In this document: in pieces, positions 1-8,501 of the stretch | Position numbering within the stretch: position 1 is the stretch's first letter | Layout of the letters: each line of letters begins with the position of its first letter | Made by a program: the position numbers and the translations under genes | NCBI GenBank assembly: GCA_006969625.1 | Contig: CP030885.1 | Span: 2,305,430-2,369,429 of the forward strand | Reading direction: 5' to 3' | Length of the DNA: 64,000 bases | Source: Rhodospirillaceae bacterium | Lineage (GTDB): Bacteria; Pseudomonadota; Alphaproteobacteria; Kiloniellales; DSM-21159 | Notes under the pieces: generated by a model | Seen by the model: the letters and a program-made list of their open reading frames with translations, nothing else | The model's database searches: none | Told to the model about the DNA's origin: nothing

Positions 1-207
1 GACCGTGTGCCAGCGTGGACCGCGGCGCGCCCGGTGCTGGGCAATGCGCGCGGCCATCTCCTCGTCGTGCGCCGCGCCGGTCGCCAGGTAGATGCAGGGC
101 CCGGATTGGGATTCGCACAGACGTTCGGCCAAGCGGCTCTTGCCCGAGCGCGCCCCGCCCAGCACCAGCGTCGCCAAGGGACGTGACGTTCCCGAAAAAT
201 CCTGCAC
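1..207 (-). CDS. cobU: Adenosylcobinamide kinase / cobinamide-phosphate guanylyltransferase, N-terminal part (3' end outside window)
   Basis: Bifunctional enzyme of the cobalamin lower-ligand pathway: it phosphorylates adenosylcobinamide and then activates it with GTP. The visible 69 residues begin at a GTG (207-205) preceded by a GAGAGGG ribosome-binding site. They hold the family P-loop [15 protein letters not shown] near residues 14-28 and, further on, the typical segments [13 protein letters not shown] and HRARRG. The rest of the gene lies left of base 1. The neighbour to the right, a diguanylate cyclase, shares the strand but looks unrelated. Alphaproteobacteria often call this gene cobP. 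Family assignment is firm from the motifs; only the truncation limits it. Confidence 0.88.
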   Translation of the reverse strand, partial: MQDFSGTSRPLATLVLGGARSGKSRLAERLCESQSGPCIYLATGAAHDEEMAARIAQHRARRGPRWHTV

Positions 208-325
208 TGCAGCCCTCTCGCCCGCGCGCCCCTCCACCCGCGCCAATCGCGGGCGACTGCAGGACGGCGGCACGCTACGGGCGGCCCGTGTGCGGCGTCA
301 ACGCAATGCCGCCTGCGCGCCCGGA

Positions 326-1369
326 TCAGGCGTTGGCCGCGGCCGGTATGTCGGTGGTCTCCGTCGCGACACGGTTGCGGCCGTCGCGCTTGGCCGCATA
401 GAGCGCGGCATCGGCGCGCTGAATGAGATCGGTCAGCGGTTCGCCGAGTCGGTACTCCGCCACGCCGAGCGACATTGTCACCTTGCCGAAGGAACGGCCA
501 CCGTTCTTGGTCTTCAGCTCCTTGCCGGCAAGCCGGCCGCGGATCCGCTCGGCGAGAACGGCAGCGTCCTGCAGCCCGGTCTGCGGCAAGATCACCGCGA
601 ACTCCTCGCCGCCGTAGCGGGCCGGCGTGTCCCGCCCCTGGACGTTCTGCTTCAGGGTGCGCGCCACCAGCTTGATGACCTCGTCGCCGATGGCGTGGCC
701 GTAGGTGTCGTTGAACCGCTTGAAGTGATCGATGTCGCAGAGAATGACGCACAAGGGCTCGCAGATCTCCATCGCCTTCAGCGCATCGCGGCGCAACTGG
801 GCATCGAAGTGCTTGCGGTTGTAGAGCCCGGTCAGGCCGTCGGTCAGCGCCTCCAGGCGCACGTCTTCCATGCGCTTGCGCAGTTCCTGTATCTCGCCGG
901 TGGCCACGTTGAGCTGGGCTTCGAGGGCCTGCGTCCGGGCCCGTGCCGTCTCGGTCTCGCGCAGCATCTCCTGGATCAGCGAGGCCAGATCGCCGCCGGC
1001 CTGCAGGTCGCTGCCGAAGGCGGCGAGCTTGTCGCCGAAGCTCGCGACGTCCACCCCGGCGGCGCGCAGATCCTCGATGACGCGGTGCGTCACGCCCTCG
1101 ATCTGCTTCGACGTCGCCCGGACGGCATCGGCCTGCCCGTCGTTGCCGAAAAAGGACTCGAAGAGCTCTTCGTTACGTGCAGACGTGAAGCCTTCGTCTT
1201 GCTGCAGGAAGGCTTCGACCGCCCGGCTGAGTTCCGGATGGCGGCCAGAGCAGTGGGCGTACCAGACCGTGAAGTTCATCGGATTGGGTGGAATGCCGTG
1301 CGCCTGCATGGCCTCCATCGCCTGCGCCGCCAGAGCCTTGGCTTCCTCACCCTTCTCCGCGAACAGCAT
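326..1369 (-). CDS. Diguanylate cyclase (GGDEF domain, GGEEF signature)
   Basis: Makes cyclic di-GMP from two GTP. The protein is about 347 residues. The N-terminal 170 residues have no recognised sensor domain and end in a heptad-like helical stretch. The GGDEF domain follows, from LTDGLTGLYNR to the C-terminus, with metal-binding DIDHFKRFND and active-site RYGGEEF at about residues 251-257. The usual inhibitory I-site (RxxD just before the signature) reads QGRD, so its arginine is missing and product inhibition may be weak. No membrane segments are seen, so it is probably cytoplasmic. I chose the ATG at 1369 because a GGGGG ribosome-binding site precedes it; a start 11 codons upstream is also open. 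It is divergent from ppsA. Confidence 0.9.
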   Translation of the reverse strand: MLFAEKGEEAKALAAQAMEAMQAHGIPPNPMNFTVWYAHCSGRHPELSRAVEAFLQQDEGFTSARNEELFESFFGNDGQADAVRATSKQIEGVTHRVIEDLRAAGVDVASFGDKLAAFGSDLQAGGDLASLIQEMLRETETARARTQALEAQLNVATGEIQELRKRMEDVRLEALTDGLTGLYNRKHFDAQLRRDALKAMEICEPLCVILCDIDHFKRFNDTYGHAIGDEVIKLVARTLKQNVQGRDTPARYGGEEFAVILPQTGLQDAAVLAERIRGRLAGKELKTKNGGRSFGKVTMSLGVAEYRLGEPLTDLIQRADAALYAAKRDGRNRVATETTDIPAAANA

Positions 1370-1508
1370 GGCGAACCCCCGATGGCCGTCCCGCCCACCC
1401 AAACGCCGGCCGCTGGCCGTCCGGCAAGGATCGGCACCGTGTGTTTACCGGGCAAAGCGTTAGGAAAGGCTTATCGTCCCTTCGTCCTCTGGCGATAACG
1501 GCTTAGGA

Positions 1509-1531
1509 AATTCTCGCCAAGCGCGAGAATT
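1509..1531. promoter_or_regulatory. Perfect 9-bp inverted repeat between divergent cyclase and ppsA genes (candidate operator)
   Basis: AATTCTCGC at 1509-1517 and GCGAGAATT at 1523-1531 are exact inverted copies separated by 5 bases. The site lies in the 309-bp divergent region, about 150 bases before the ppsA start and 140 bases before the cyclase start. Neither arm is followed by a T-run, so an operator is more likely than a terminator. Two copies of TTAGGAAA (near 1460 and 1503) flank the left side. The binding protein is unknown. Confidence 0.45.
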
Positions 1532-1678
1532 GCCTTGTGGCCGTACGCACGAGATCGACGGAATCGCGGGAGATTGACCCACCTCATGGGGCGCCGGCGT
1601 GGCAGCCCCCTATCGTTCCGCGCGAACCGCTTGGCCGTCGCGGCGGTCGCGCGATGCTCGACAGGGAGAGCGCTGCCC

Positions 1679-4117
1679 ATGCCCCAGGACCCCTCCGATC
1701 GCACCTACATCCGCTGGTTTTCCGAACTGGGCCTCGACGACGTCCCACTGGTCGGCGGCAAGAACGCCTCGCTCGGCGAGATGTATCGGGAGCTGACCCC
1801 GCTGGGCGTTCGGGTGCCCAACGGTTTCGCCGTGACCGCCGAGGCCTACCGAAAGGTGATCTCCGACAACGGCCTGGAGCCGCGGTTGCACGAACTGCTG
1901 GACGATCTGGACAAGACGGATGTCGCCGAGCTCGCCCGTCGCGCCCGCGCGATCCGCGAGATGATCTACGCCGCGCCGCTACCGGCCGAGCTGGAGGAGC
2001 AGATCCGTCAGGGTTGGCGTGACCTGGTCGCCGAATATGGCCCAGACGTCAGCGTGGCCGTACGCTCCTCCGCGACAGCCGAGGATTTGCCGACTGCCAG
2101 CTTCGCCGGGCAGCACGACACCTACCTGAACGTGCACGGCGAGGTCCTGCTGCTGGATGCCTACAGGCGCTGCCTCGCCTCGCTGTTCACCGACCGCGCC
2201 ATCTCCTACCGCATCGATCGTGGCTTCGACCACTTCAAGGTCGCGCTGTCGGTAACGGTCATGAAGATGATCCGCTCCGACCTCGCCGCTTCCGGCGTGA
2301 TCTTCTCTGTCGACACGGAGACCGGCTTCCCCGACGTCGTCTTCATCACCGGCGCCTACGGCCTCGGCGAGACGGTGGTGCAGGGTTCGGTCGATCCCGA
2401 CGAGTTCTACGTCCACAAGCCGACCTACCGCGAGGGTTATCGCGCCGTCCTGCGCCGCAACCGTGGCGAGAAGCAGATCAAGATGATCTACGCCCCCGGC
2501 CACACCCGAGAGTCCAGCCGCACCGTGCCGACGCCGGACGAGGACCGCGCCCGCCTGTGCATCGCCGATCCCGACGTGCTGGAGTTGGCCGACGCCGCGA
2601 TCAAGATCGAGGACCACTATTCGCGCCGCGCCGGCCACCTTATGCCGATGGACATCGAATGGGCCAAGGACGGCCTGGACGACCAGATCTACATCGTCCA
2701 GGCCCGTCCGGAGACGGTCACCAGCCAGCGCCAGGGCCACATCCTGGAGGACTACGCCCTGACCGGCACGGCGCCGGTGCTGGTCAGCGGCCGCGCCATC
2801 GGGGCCAAGATCGCCAGCGGCCAAGTGCGCGTGATCAAGAACCAGAGCGAACTGCATCGCTTCCGCCCCGGCGAGGTCCTGGTCGCGGACACCACCACGC
2901 CGGACTGGGAGCCGGTGATGCAGACAGCCGCGGCCATCGTCACCAACCGCGGCGGCCGCACCTGCCATGCGGCGATCGTCGCCCGCGAGCTCGGCATCTC
3001 GGCGGTGGTCGGTGCGGAAGGCGCGACCGAGACCCTGCGCGACGGGCAGAGCGTGACGGTTTCCTGCGCCGAAGGCGACGTCGGCCGGGTCTACGACGGC
3101 GAGGTGCCCTTCGAGACCTCCAGCGTCGACCTGGGCGAGCTGCGCCAGCCGAAGACCGACATCATGCTCAACCTCGGCAACCCCGAATTGGCCTTCAAGA
3201 CAAGTTTCTTGCCCAACGCCGGCGTTGGTCTCGCGCGTATGGAGTTCATCATCACCGACTCCATCAAGGCGCACCCGATGGCGCTCCTCTACCCGGAGAA
3301 GGTCGAGGATTCGCGCGAGCGCGCCGCGGTCGAGGCGCTGATCGCGCAGCACGCCTCGGGCGCCGAGTTCTTCGTCGAGCGGCTTTCGGAGGGGGTCGGC
3401 ACCATCGCCGCCGCCTTCTACCCGAAGCCGGTGATCGTGCGCATGAGCGACTTCAAGACCAACGAGTACGCGGCCCTGTTGGGCGGGCGCGGCTTCGAGG
3501 TGAGCGAGGCCAACCCGATGATCGGCTTCCGCGGCGCCTCGCGCTACGCGCATCCGGCCTACGCCGAGGGCTTCGCCCTGGAGTGCCGGGCGATGAAGCG
3601 GGTGCGCGCGGAGATGGGGCTGACGAACCTGAAGCTGATGATCCCCTTCTGCCGGCGGGTGGAGGAAGGCCGCCGGGTGCTCGACCTGATGGCCGAGCAC
3701 GGGTTGAAGCGCGGCGAAAACGGCCTGGAGATCTACGTCATGTGCGAGATCCCCAACAACGTCATCCAGGTGGCGGACTTCGCCGAGATCTTCGATGGCT
3801 TCTCGATCGGCTCGAACGACCTGACGCAGCTCACGCTCGGCGTCGACCGGGACAGCGAGATCGTCGCCTTCGACTTCGACGAGCGCGATCCCGGCGTGAT
3901 GCGCATGCTGCAGATGGCTGTCGAGGGCGCGCGTGCGGCCGGCCGCCACAGCGGGATCTGCGGCCAAGCCCCTTCCGACTATCCGGAGGTCGCCGAGTTC
4001 CTGGTGCGCATCGGCATCGACTCCATCAGCCTCAACCCCGACACGGTGCTCAAGACCACCATGCGGATCCTGGAGCTGGAAGACGAGCTGGCGCGCAAGG
4101 AGGACGCGGCACAGTGA
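1679..4117 (+). CDS. ppsA: Phosphoenolpyruvate synthase (pyruvate, water dikinase)
   Basis: Converts pyruvate and ATP to PEP, AMP and phosphate; a gluconeogenic enzyme. The 812 residues show the full domain order: ATP-grasp nucleotide-binding region (VGGKNASLGEMY near 25-36, then SVAVRSSATAEDLPTASFAG), central phosphohistidine domain with GGRTCHAAIVARELG (catalytic His about 430), and C-terminal PEP/pyruvate-binding barrel with the catalytic Cys in SGICGQAPS (about 761). Length fits the family, which runs near 790-810. The ATG at 1679 follows an AGGGAG site and begins the conserved sequence; the open frame extends further upstream without homology. It stands alone and is convergent with the hemerythrin gene. 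Confidence 0.95.
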   Translation: MPQDPSDRTYIRWFSELGLDDVPLVGGKNASLGEMYRELTPLGVRVPNGFAVTAEAYRKVISDNGLEPRLHELLDDLDKTDVAELARRARAIREMIYAAPLPAELEEQIRQGWRDLVAEYGPDVSVAVRSSATAEDLPTASFAGQHDTYLNVHGEVLLLDAYRRCLASLFTDRAISYRIDRGFDHFKVALSVTVMKMIRSDLAASGVIFSVDTETGFPDVVFITGAYGLGETVVQGSVDPDEFYVHKPTYREGYRAVLRRNRGEKQIKMIYAPGHTRESSRTVPTPDEDRARLCIADPDVLELADAAIKIEDHYSRRAGHLMPMDIEWAKDGLDDQIYIVQARPETVTSQRQGHILEDYALTGTAPVLVSGRAIGAKIASGQVRVIKNQSELHRFRPGEVLVADTTTPDWEPVMQTAAAIVTNRGGRTCHAAIVARELGISAVVGAEGATETLRDGQSVTVSCAEGDVGRVYDGEVPFETSSVDLGELRQPKTDIMLNLGNPELAFKTSFLPNAGVGLARMEFIITDSIKAHPMALLYPEKVEDSRERAAVEALIAQHASGAEFFVERLSEGVGTIAAAFYPKPVIVRMSDFKTNEYAALLGGRGFEVSEANPMIGFRGASRYAHPAYAEGFALECRAMKRVRAEMGLTNLKLMIPFCRRVEEGRRVLDLMAEHGLKRGENGLEIYVMCEIPNNVIQVADFAEIFDGFSIGSNDLTQLTLGVDRDSEIVAFDFDERDPGVMRMLQMAVEGARAAGRHSGICGQAPSDYPEVAEFLVRIGIDSISLNPDTVLKTTMRILELEDELARKEDAAQ

Positions 4118-4199
4118 TCGAGAGAACTGAGACGACCAGGGCGGCCCTCGCAGCCGAGATGGTCGCTATAGAAGCCGTCCCCTCGCCGCGTTAGGCGGT

Positions 4200-4787
4200 T
4201 CAGCCGCGTACGGCGGCGCGGTCTTCGGCGTCCCATGAGAGCAGATGCTGGCGCAGGGCCTCGCATTCCGCGGCCACCTTCGGCCCGAAGACGGGATCCG
4301 CGGCACCCGGCGCAGCAGCCTCGATCTCCGCCCAATCCCCCGGGGCTAGGCTGGCGCGCGCTAAGGGGAAGAAGAGCTCCTCCTCGGTACGCATGTGCGC
4401 GCGCATGGCCAGCAGGAATTCGCGTGCCAGCGTATCGAAACCTTGGCGCGACACCTCGGCCTCGCCGAGGATCGTCGCCAGAGCCTTGGTGAAGCGGTCG
4501 GTCAACTCGCGCAAGCGCGCATGCTCGGCCCGCAGGTCGCCGACCTTCGCCGCAGCCGGCGGATCGCGCCGTTCCAGCTTGCTCAGCACGAGGTCTTCGC
4601 GCGGGTGGTGCTCGAGGTCTGGGTAGAGGCGCATGTACTCCAGGACGCCCTGGATCACCTCGTAGTCGACCTCTTCGTCGGCAGCGAAGAGTGCAACCTG
4701 GTGCTCCAGCACCTCGAGCAGTCGCACGATGTTCGCGTGATCTTGCCGCAGACGGCTGAGCGTCTGGGGCTCGCCCGGGTCGGCCAT
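4200..4787 (-). CDS. Hemerythrin HHE-domain protein
   Basis: About 195 residues, helical, with the spaced histidines and carboxylates of a hemerythrin-like di-iron four-helix bundle: RLRQDHANI, DLEHHPRED, DLRAEHARL and RAHMRTEEELFFP. Proteins of this family bind oxygen or nitric oxide or sense iron or oxygen; the exact role cannot be read from sequence. No signal peptide or membrane segment is visible. The ATG at 4787 has an AGGGAG ribosome-binding site 9 bases upstream and is preferred to upstream in-frame ATGs at 4859 and 4871, which lack one. It is convergent with ppsA, 82 bases away. Confidence 0.82.
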   Translation of the reverse strand: MADPGEPQTLSRLRQDHANIVRLLEVLEHQVALFAADEEVDYEVIQGVLEYMRLYPDLEHHPREDLVLSKLERRDPPAAAKVGDLRAEHARLRELTDRFTKALATILGEAEVSRQGFDTLAREFLLAMRAHMRTEEELFFPLARASLAPGDWAEIEAAAPGAADPVFGPKVAAECEALRQHLLSWDAEDRAAVRG

Positions 4788-4926
4788 GGCAGCATGCTCC
4801 CTCTGCGCCAGAGTCGGCGACTGGGCGGCATCCTCGGCCCCGCAACGGCACACGGCCATGATCTGCCGCAACTCGAGATCCCGCCTGCCGGGAGAAGCCC
4901 GGCCGCTTGCCCGAGATCCCGATCCG

Positions 4927-5403
4927 CTACTTGAAGAACGTGATGTCGGTCCGGTTGCCCAGGGACAACAGGCTGTAGCAATCCGGCGCCGCGCCCCCGG
5001 CGACCTCGCACGGCTGAACCCCGTTCACCAGGATCTGCGAGACCGTATCGCATTGCAGGTCGGTGGCGACGAACGCGGCGACCTGAGTGCCGTCGGGCGC
5101 CACCGGCGGCGTGTCGACCAGCAGGCGCCTGGAGATCACCCCGTCGGTGTCGAAAAAGTACAGATCCAGACTGAAGGTTCGAAAGGTGAAGTCCGTGCTG
5201 TTGCGCAGAAGCAGGAAGAACTGGCAACCGCGCTCGATCTGCTCGGCCTTGTTGAGCTCGACCGACATCGCATCCCGCGCGGCGCCCGGCACTTGCGCCT
5301 CGCCATCGGCCGTCGCGTCCGTCTGGGACTGCGCCTGCGCGCCCTGCGCCCCCAACGCCAGGACGATCGCCACCGCCACAGTCAAGAAATTGAAATACTT
5401 CAT
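4927..5403 (-). CDS. Secreted protein of unknown function
   Basis: A 158-residue protein with a clear Sec signal peptide: Lys at position 3, a hydrophobic core from about 7 to 20, and a probable cut after QGAQA. The mature part carries four cysteines, which could form two disulfides in the periplasm, and beta-rich segments such as FRTFSLDLYFFDTDG. It resembles no enzyme family I know. The ATG has a good GGAGGG ribosome-binding site. It lies downstream of the antiporter gene on the same strand, 63 bases away, so co-transcription is possible but not shown. Confidence 0.6.
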   Translation of the reverse strand: MKYFNFLTVAVAIVLALGAQGAQAQSQTDATADGEAQVPGAARDAMSVELNKAEQIERGCQFFLLLRNSTDFTFRTFSLDLYFFDTDGVISRRLLVDTPPVAPDGTQVAAFVATDLQCDTVSQILVNGVQPCEVAGGAAPDCYSLLSLGNRTDITFFK

Positions 5404-5466
5404 CTTCTGCCCTCCGCCGCTGCCGCCTGCTTGCGTCTAGTCCTACACGAGCCCGGCCCCTTTCGG

Positions 5467-7347
5467 CTAGAGCGTTGGCGAGCCCGGCGACGACGCGGCG
5501 TCGGATTCCTCCTTCTCGCTGCCTGACACCCGTACGGGCCGGCGGCGCAGGCGTTGCAACCTGGCCGGCAGCCGCAGGCGCAGCCGCCGCAGGCGCGCCA
5601 ACAACGTCGGGTCTTCCTCCTCAGGCTCCAGGGCGATGCCGACCCGTTTCGGCTCTGCGCCGATCTGGTCGACGACGATGAACTCCACCTGGCCGAAGCG
5701 CAGCCGGTCGCCGCGCCCCAATTCCTCGCCCAGGCGGCGGCGCATCAGCGCCCCCACCGTCTGGTTGGGATCGGCGCCGGCCAATTCGATGCCATAGGCG
5801 GCGCAGAGGTCGCCCAGCCGCGTGCCGGCATCGACCAGGAAGTCGCCCTGATCGACCGAAAGCAGACCCGCCGTCGAGGCGAAACGGCGCGAGAAGAACC
5901 GGTCCAGGGTGGCGGCCGTCTCCGGCGGCGAAATCGTCAGGACGAAGTCGCCCGCCTGAAGTTGCGTCACCTCCGGCAGACGCTGGACCACGCCGTCGCG
6001 GATCAAGGCCACCAGGCGCGTGCGGCGCGGCAGGTCGAGCGCGGCGAGCGGATAGTCGGCGGCCCGGCTGTGCGGCATGACCTCGTAGGCGATCAGGTCG
6101 CGGTCCATGCGGTCGGTGCGCCGGGCCAGGTCGAGGTCGAGGCGCATCGCCGGCTCCGGCTCCGGCGGCAGCGCCACGTGCAGACGCCGTGCTACCCAGG
6201 GGATCGACCAGCCCTGCAGCAGCAGGGAGACGAGCACCACCACGAAGGCGATGTTGAAGGCTTGGCCGCTGCTGTCGAAGCCCTCCAGGAAGGGGAACAA
6301 CGCGAGGAAGATCGGCACCGCTCCGCGCAGGCCCACCCAGGCCGAGAAGGCCTGCTCGCGCAATGGAAAGCGGAACGGGGTCAGGCAGACGAGCGTGGCC
6401 AGCGGGCGGGCCACCAGCATCAGGAAGAACGCCAGGACGAGGGCGGCCCCGAGGTCGGGCAGCAGCTCGCTCGGGGTGACCAGCAACCCGAGCAGCAGGA
6501 ACAGCACGATCTGCGACAGCCACGACATGCCGTCCAGGAAACGGCCGACCAACTGGTCCGCCCGCACCCGTCGGTTCCCGAAGACGATGCCGGCGATGTA
6601 GACGGCCAGGAAACCGCTTCCGCCGGTGAGCTGGGTGCCGCTGAAGATCAGCAGCGCGCCGGCCAGGGCGAGGATCGGATAGAGTCCGCCGGAAAGCTCC
6701 AGCCGGTTCATCAGCCACACCAACGCGAACCCGCCGGCCGCCCCCAACGCCCCGCCGAGCCCCATCTGCATCGCGAAGTCGGCCGCCACCCACCAACCGA
6801 ATTCCAGCTCGCCCACCGCCAGCATGCTGGTGAAGGTGATCACCAGGAACACCGCCATGGGGTCGTTGCTGCCCGACTCCACCTCCAGGGTCGCGCGTAG
6901 GCGGTCGCGCAGGGCGATTCCCGAGCGCCCGAGGAGCATGAAGACGGCAGCGGCGTCGGTGGCCGAGACGATGGAGCCGAGCAGCAGCGCCAGCACCCAC
7001 TCGAAGCCCAGCAGGTAGTGGGCCGCGGCGGCCACCAGTCCGGCGGTCAGGACGACGCCGACCGTGGCCAGCGCCAGGGCCGGCCCCAGACCGCGGGCGA
7101 TGGTGGCCCGCGGCGTGCGCAGGCCGCCGTCGAAGAGGATGATGGCGAGCGCCGTCGAGCCGAGCGCGAAGGCGAGCTGCGGGTCGTCGAAGGTGAGTCC
7201 CCCGGGCCCCTCCGAGCCAGCGAGCATGCCGATCGCCAGGAACACCAGCAAGAGCGGCGCGCCGACGCGCGCCGAGAGCAGCCCGGCGAAGATACTACCC
7301 AGCAGCATCAGCGAGCCGATCAACAGCCAGGCGATTCCGTAATCCAA
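5467..7347 (-). CDS. K+/H+ antiporter, CPA1 family, with RCK_C and CorC/HlyC-type C-terminal domains (NhaP2-like)
   Basis: Inner-membrane cation/proton antiporter. Residues 1 to about 390 form about a dozen hydrophobic helices, including the ion-pathway segment GSIVSATDAAAVFMLLG. A cytoplasmic TrkA-C/RCK_C domain follows (about 400-485), then a CorC/HlyC-like domain (about 490-580) and a basic, acidic-ended tail. The layout and 626-residue length fit the NhaP2 K+/H+ antiporter, slightly longer than usual. The start appears to be TTG at 7347; an internal ATG at codon 14 is the alternative but would cut the first helix. It is divergent from the lipoprotein gene at 7456. Confidence 0.88.
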   Translation of the reverse strand: MDYGIAWLLIGSLMLLGSIFAGLLSARVGAPLLLVFLAIGMLAGSEGPGGLTFDDPQLAFALGSTALAIILFDGGLRTPRATIARGLGPALALATVGVVLTAGLVAAAAHYLLGFEWVLALLLGSIVSATDAAAVFMLLGRSGIALRDRLRATLEVESGSNDPMAVFLVITFTSMLAVGELEFGWWVAADFAMQMGLGGALGAAGGFALVWLMNRLELSGGLYPILALAGALLIFSGTQLTGGSGFLAVYIAGIVFGNRRVRADQLVGRFLDGMSWLSQIVLFLLLGLLVTPSELLPDLGAALVLAFFLMLVARPLATLVCLTPFRFPLREQAFSAWVGLRGAVPIFLALFPFLEGFDSSGQAFNIAFVVVLVSLLLQGWSIPWVARRLHVALPPEPEPAMRLDLDLARRTDRMDRDLIAYEVMPHSRAADYPLAALDLPRRTRLVALIRDGVVQRLPEVTQLQAGDFVLTISPPETAATLDRFFSRRFASTAGLLSVDQGDFLVDAGTRLGDLCAAYGIELAGADPNQTVGALMRRRLGEELGRGDRLRFGQVEFIVVDQIGAEPKRVGIALEPEEEDPTLLARLRRLRLRLPARLQRLRRRPVRVSGSEKEESDAASSPGSPTL

Positions 7348-7455
7348 GCGCCTACGGCCCCCGCCGTTTGTGGTCGCGTCGCGCGACCGTCCAGCGGCAG
7401 TTTAACAGGCCGCAAGCGCCTCGCACCCCCGCAGGCACCCTGCTAAGGTCGTACC

Positions 7456-7806
7456 ATGCGACTCGTACTCCTAGTTCTCGCAACGCTCTTGCTGACCGGA
7501 TGCGCTGGCGGCAGCGATGCGTCGCCGCCAACCCTCTCGGACGCCGAACTGGCGTCGCCGGATGCCTTCACCCGCAGCGTTCGGGTGGGCACCACCAGCT
7601 ACCTCTACCGCCGGCGCACCGAGGATCCCAGCTTGTTCGACGTCCGAGTGGCCGGCCTGCGCCGTGCCAACCCGGATAACTTCCTGACGGCGGTGAGCAC
7701 CGTGTACGGCTGCACCAGCCTGCGCCTGCTCGGCGTCAACCGACAGGGCACGGCAGCCCTGGTCAAGGGCTCCGCCTGTAAGCGGAGCCAATACTTCGCC
7801 CAGTAA
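7456..7806 (+). CDS. Small lipoprotein of unknown function
   Basis: A 116-residue protein with a short lipoprotein signal peptide: MRLVLLVLATLLLTGC, lipobox LLTG-C with the lipidated Cys at 16. The residue after Cys is Ala, so outer-membrane sorting is expected if Lol rules apply. The mature part has two further cysteines (YGCTS and SACKRS) that could pair. No family recognised. The ATG lies just after TAAGG, a plausible ribosome-binding site. It is followed about 115 bases later by the flavin reductase gene on the same strand. Confidence 0.65.
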   Translation: MRLVLLVLATLLLTGCAGGSDASPPTLSDAELASPDAFTRSVRVGTTSYLYRRRTEDPSLFDVRVAGLRRANPDNFLTAVSTVYGCTSLRLLGVNRQGTAALVKGSACKRSQYFAQ

Positions 7807-7922
7807 GGCGCTAGCGCGCGCACCGCTGCGGCGGGGGTTGCGAAGCCGCGGCGCGGCGCCATTATGTCCGGCAGTTCCGAAGCCCCGGCGCTTCCCTCCA
7901 ACCGACAGGTCCCGGTCTGCGC

Positions 7923-8495
7923 GTGTCCGCCCGCCACCCCGCCCCGCCCGCTGCCCATGCTGCCGATCCCGAGCCCGAACCGAGCGCCGGTGTGCTGCAG
8001 CCCGGCGACCCAGGCGACCCCAAGCAGCTCCGCCAGGCTCTCGGTTGGTTCGCCACGGGCGTGACGATCGCCACGACGCTTGACCCGTCGGGCGCCCCGG
8101 TCGGGCTGACCTGCAACTCCTTCAACTCGGTGTCGCTCGAACCGCCGCTGGTACTCTGGAGTCTCGGCCGCACTTCCTTCAGCCGCCCCGCTTTCGAGCG
8201 CAACGAGACCTTCGCCATCAACGTATTGCCGCGCGAGGCGGCGGCCATGGCCCAACGCTTCGCCCGGCCGCTTGAAGACAAGTGGGCCGGCGTCGCCTGG
8301 GCAGCCGGCACCTCGGGGGTGCCGCGCCTGCCGAACGCCCTTGCCTGCTTTGACTGCCGCGTCCGCGAGCGCTTCCAGGGCGGCGACCATCTGATCTTCC
8401 TCGGCGAGATCGTCGCGATGGACAGCCGCGACGCCGGCGAACCGCTGGTCTTCCTGCGCGGCCGCTTCGGCGGCTTCGCGCCACCGAGGGCCTAG
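7923..8495 (+). CDS. Flavin reductase-like, FMN-binding split-barrel protein
   Basis: About 190 residues of the flavin reductase (DIM6/NTAB) family, which uses NAD(P)H to reduce FMN, often for a partner monooxygenase. Recognisable parts are GWFATGVTIATTLDP, the flavin-contacting VGLTCNSFNSVSLEPPLVLW, and FAINVLPREAAAMAQRFA. The first about 35 residues are Pro/Ala-rich and may not be translated. The GTG at 7923 is the furthest upstream start in this frame, and a GTG near 7990 is equally possible. It ends 6 bases before ribF, so the two are probably one transcript; the link makes sense because RibF supplies FMN. Confidence 0.8.
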   Translation: MSARHPAPPAAHAADPEPEPSAGVLQPGDPGDPKQLRQALGWFATGVTIATTLDPSGAPVGLTCNSFNSVSLEPPLVLWSLGRTSFSRPAFERNETFAINVLPREAAAMAQRFARPLEDKWAGVAWAAGTSGVPRLPNALACFDCRVRERFQGGDHLIFLGEIVAMDSRDAGEPLVFLRGRFGGFAPPRA

Positions 8496-8501
8496 GTACC
8501 A

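Noticed and set aside
1979..3967. Open frame antisense to ppsA
   Set aside because: Shadow of ppsA with His/Ala/Arg-rich translation.
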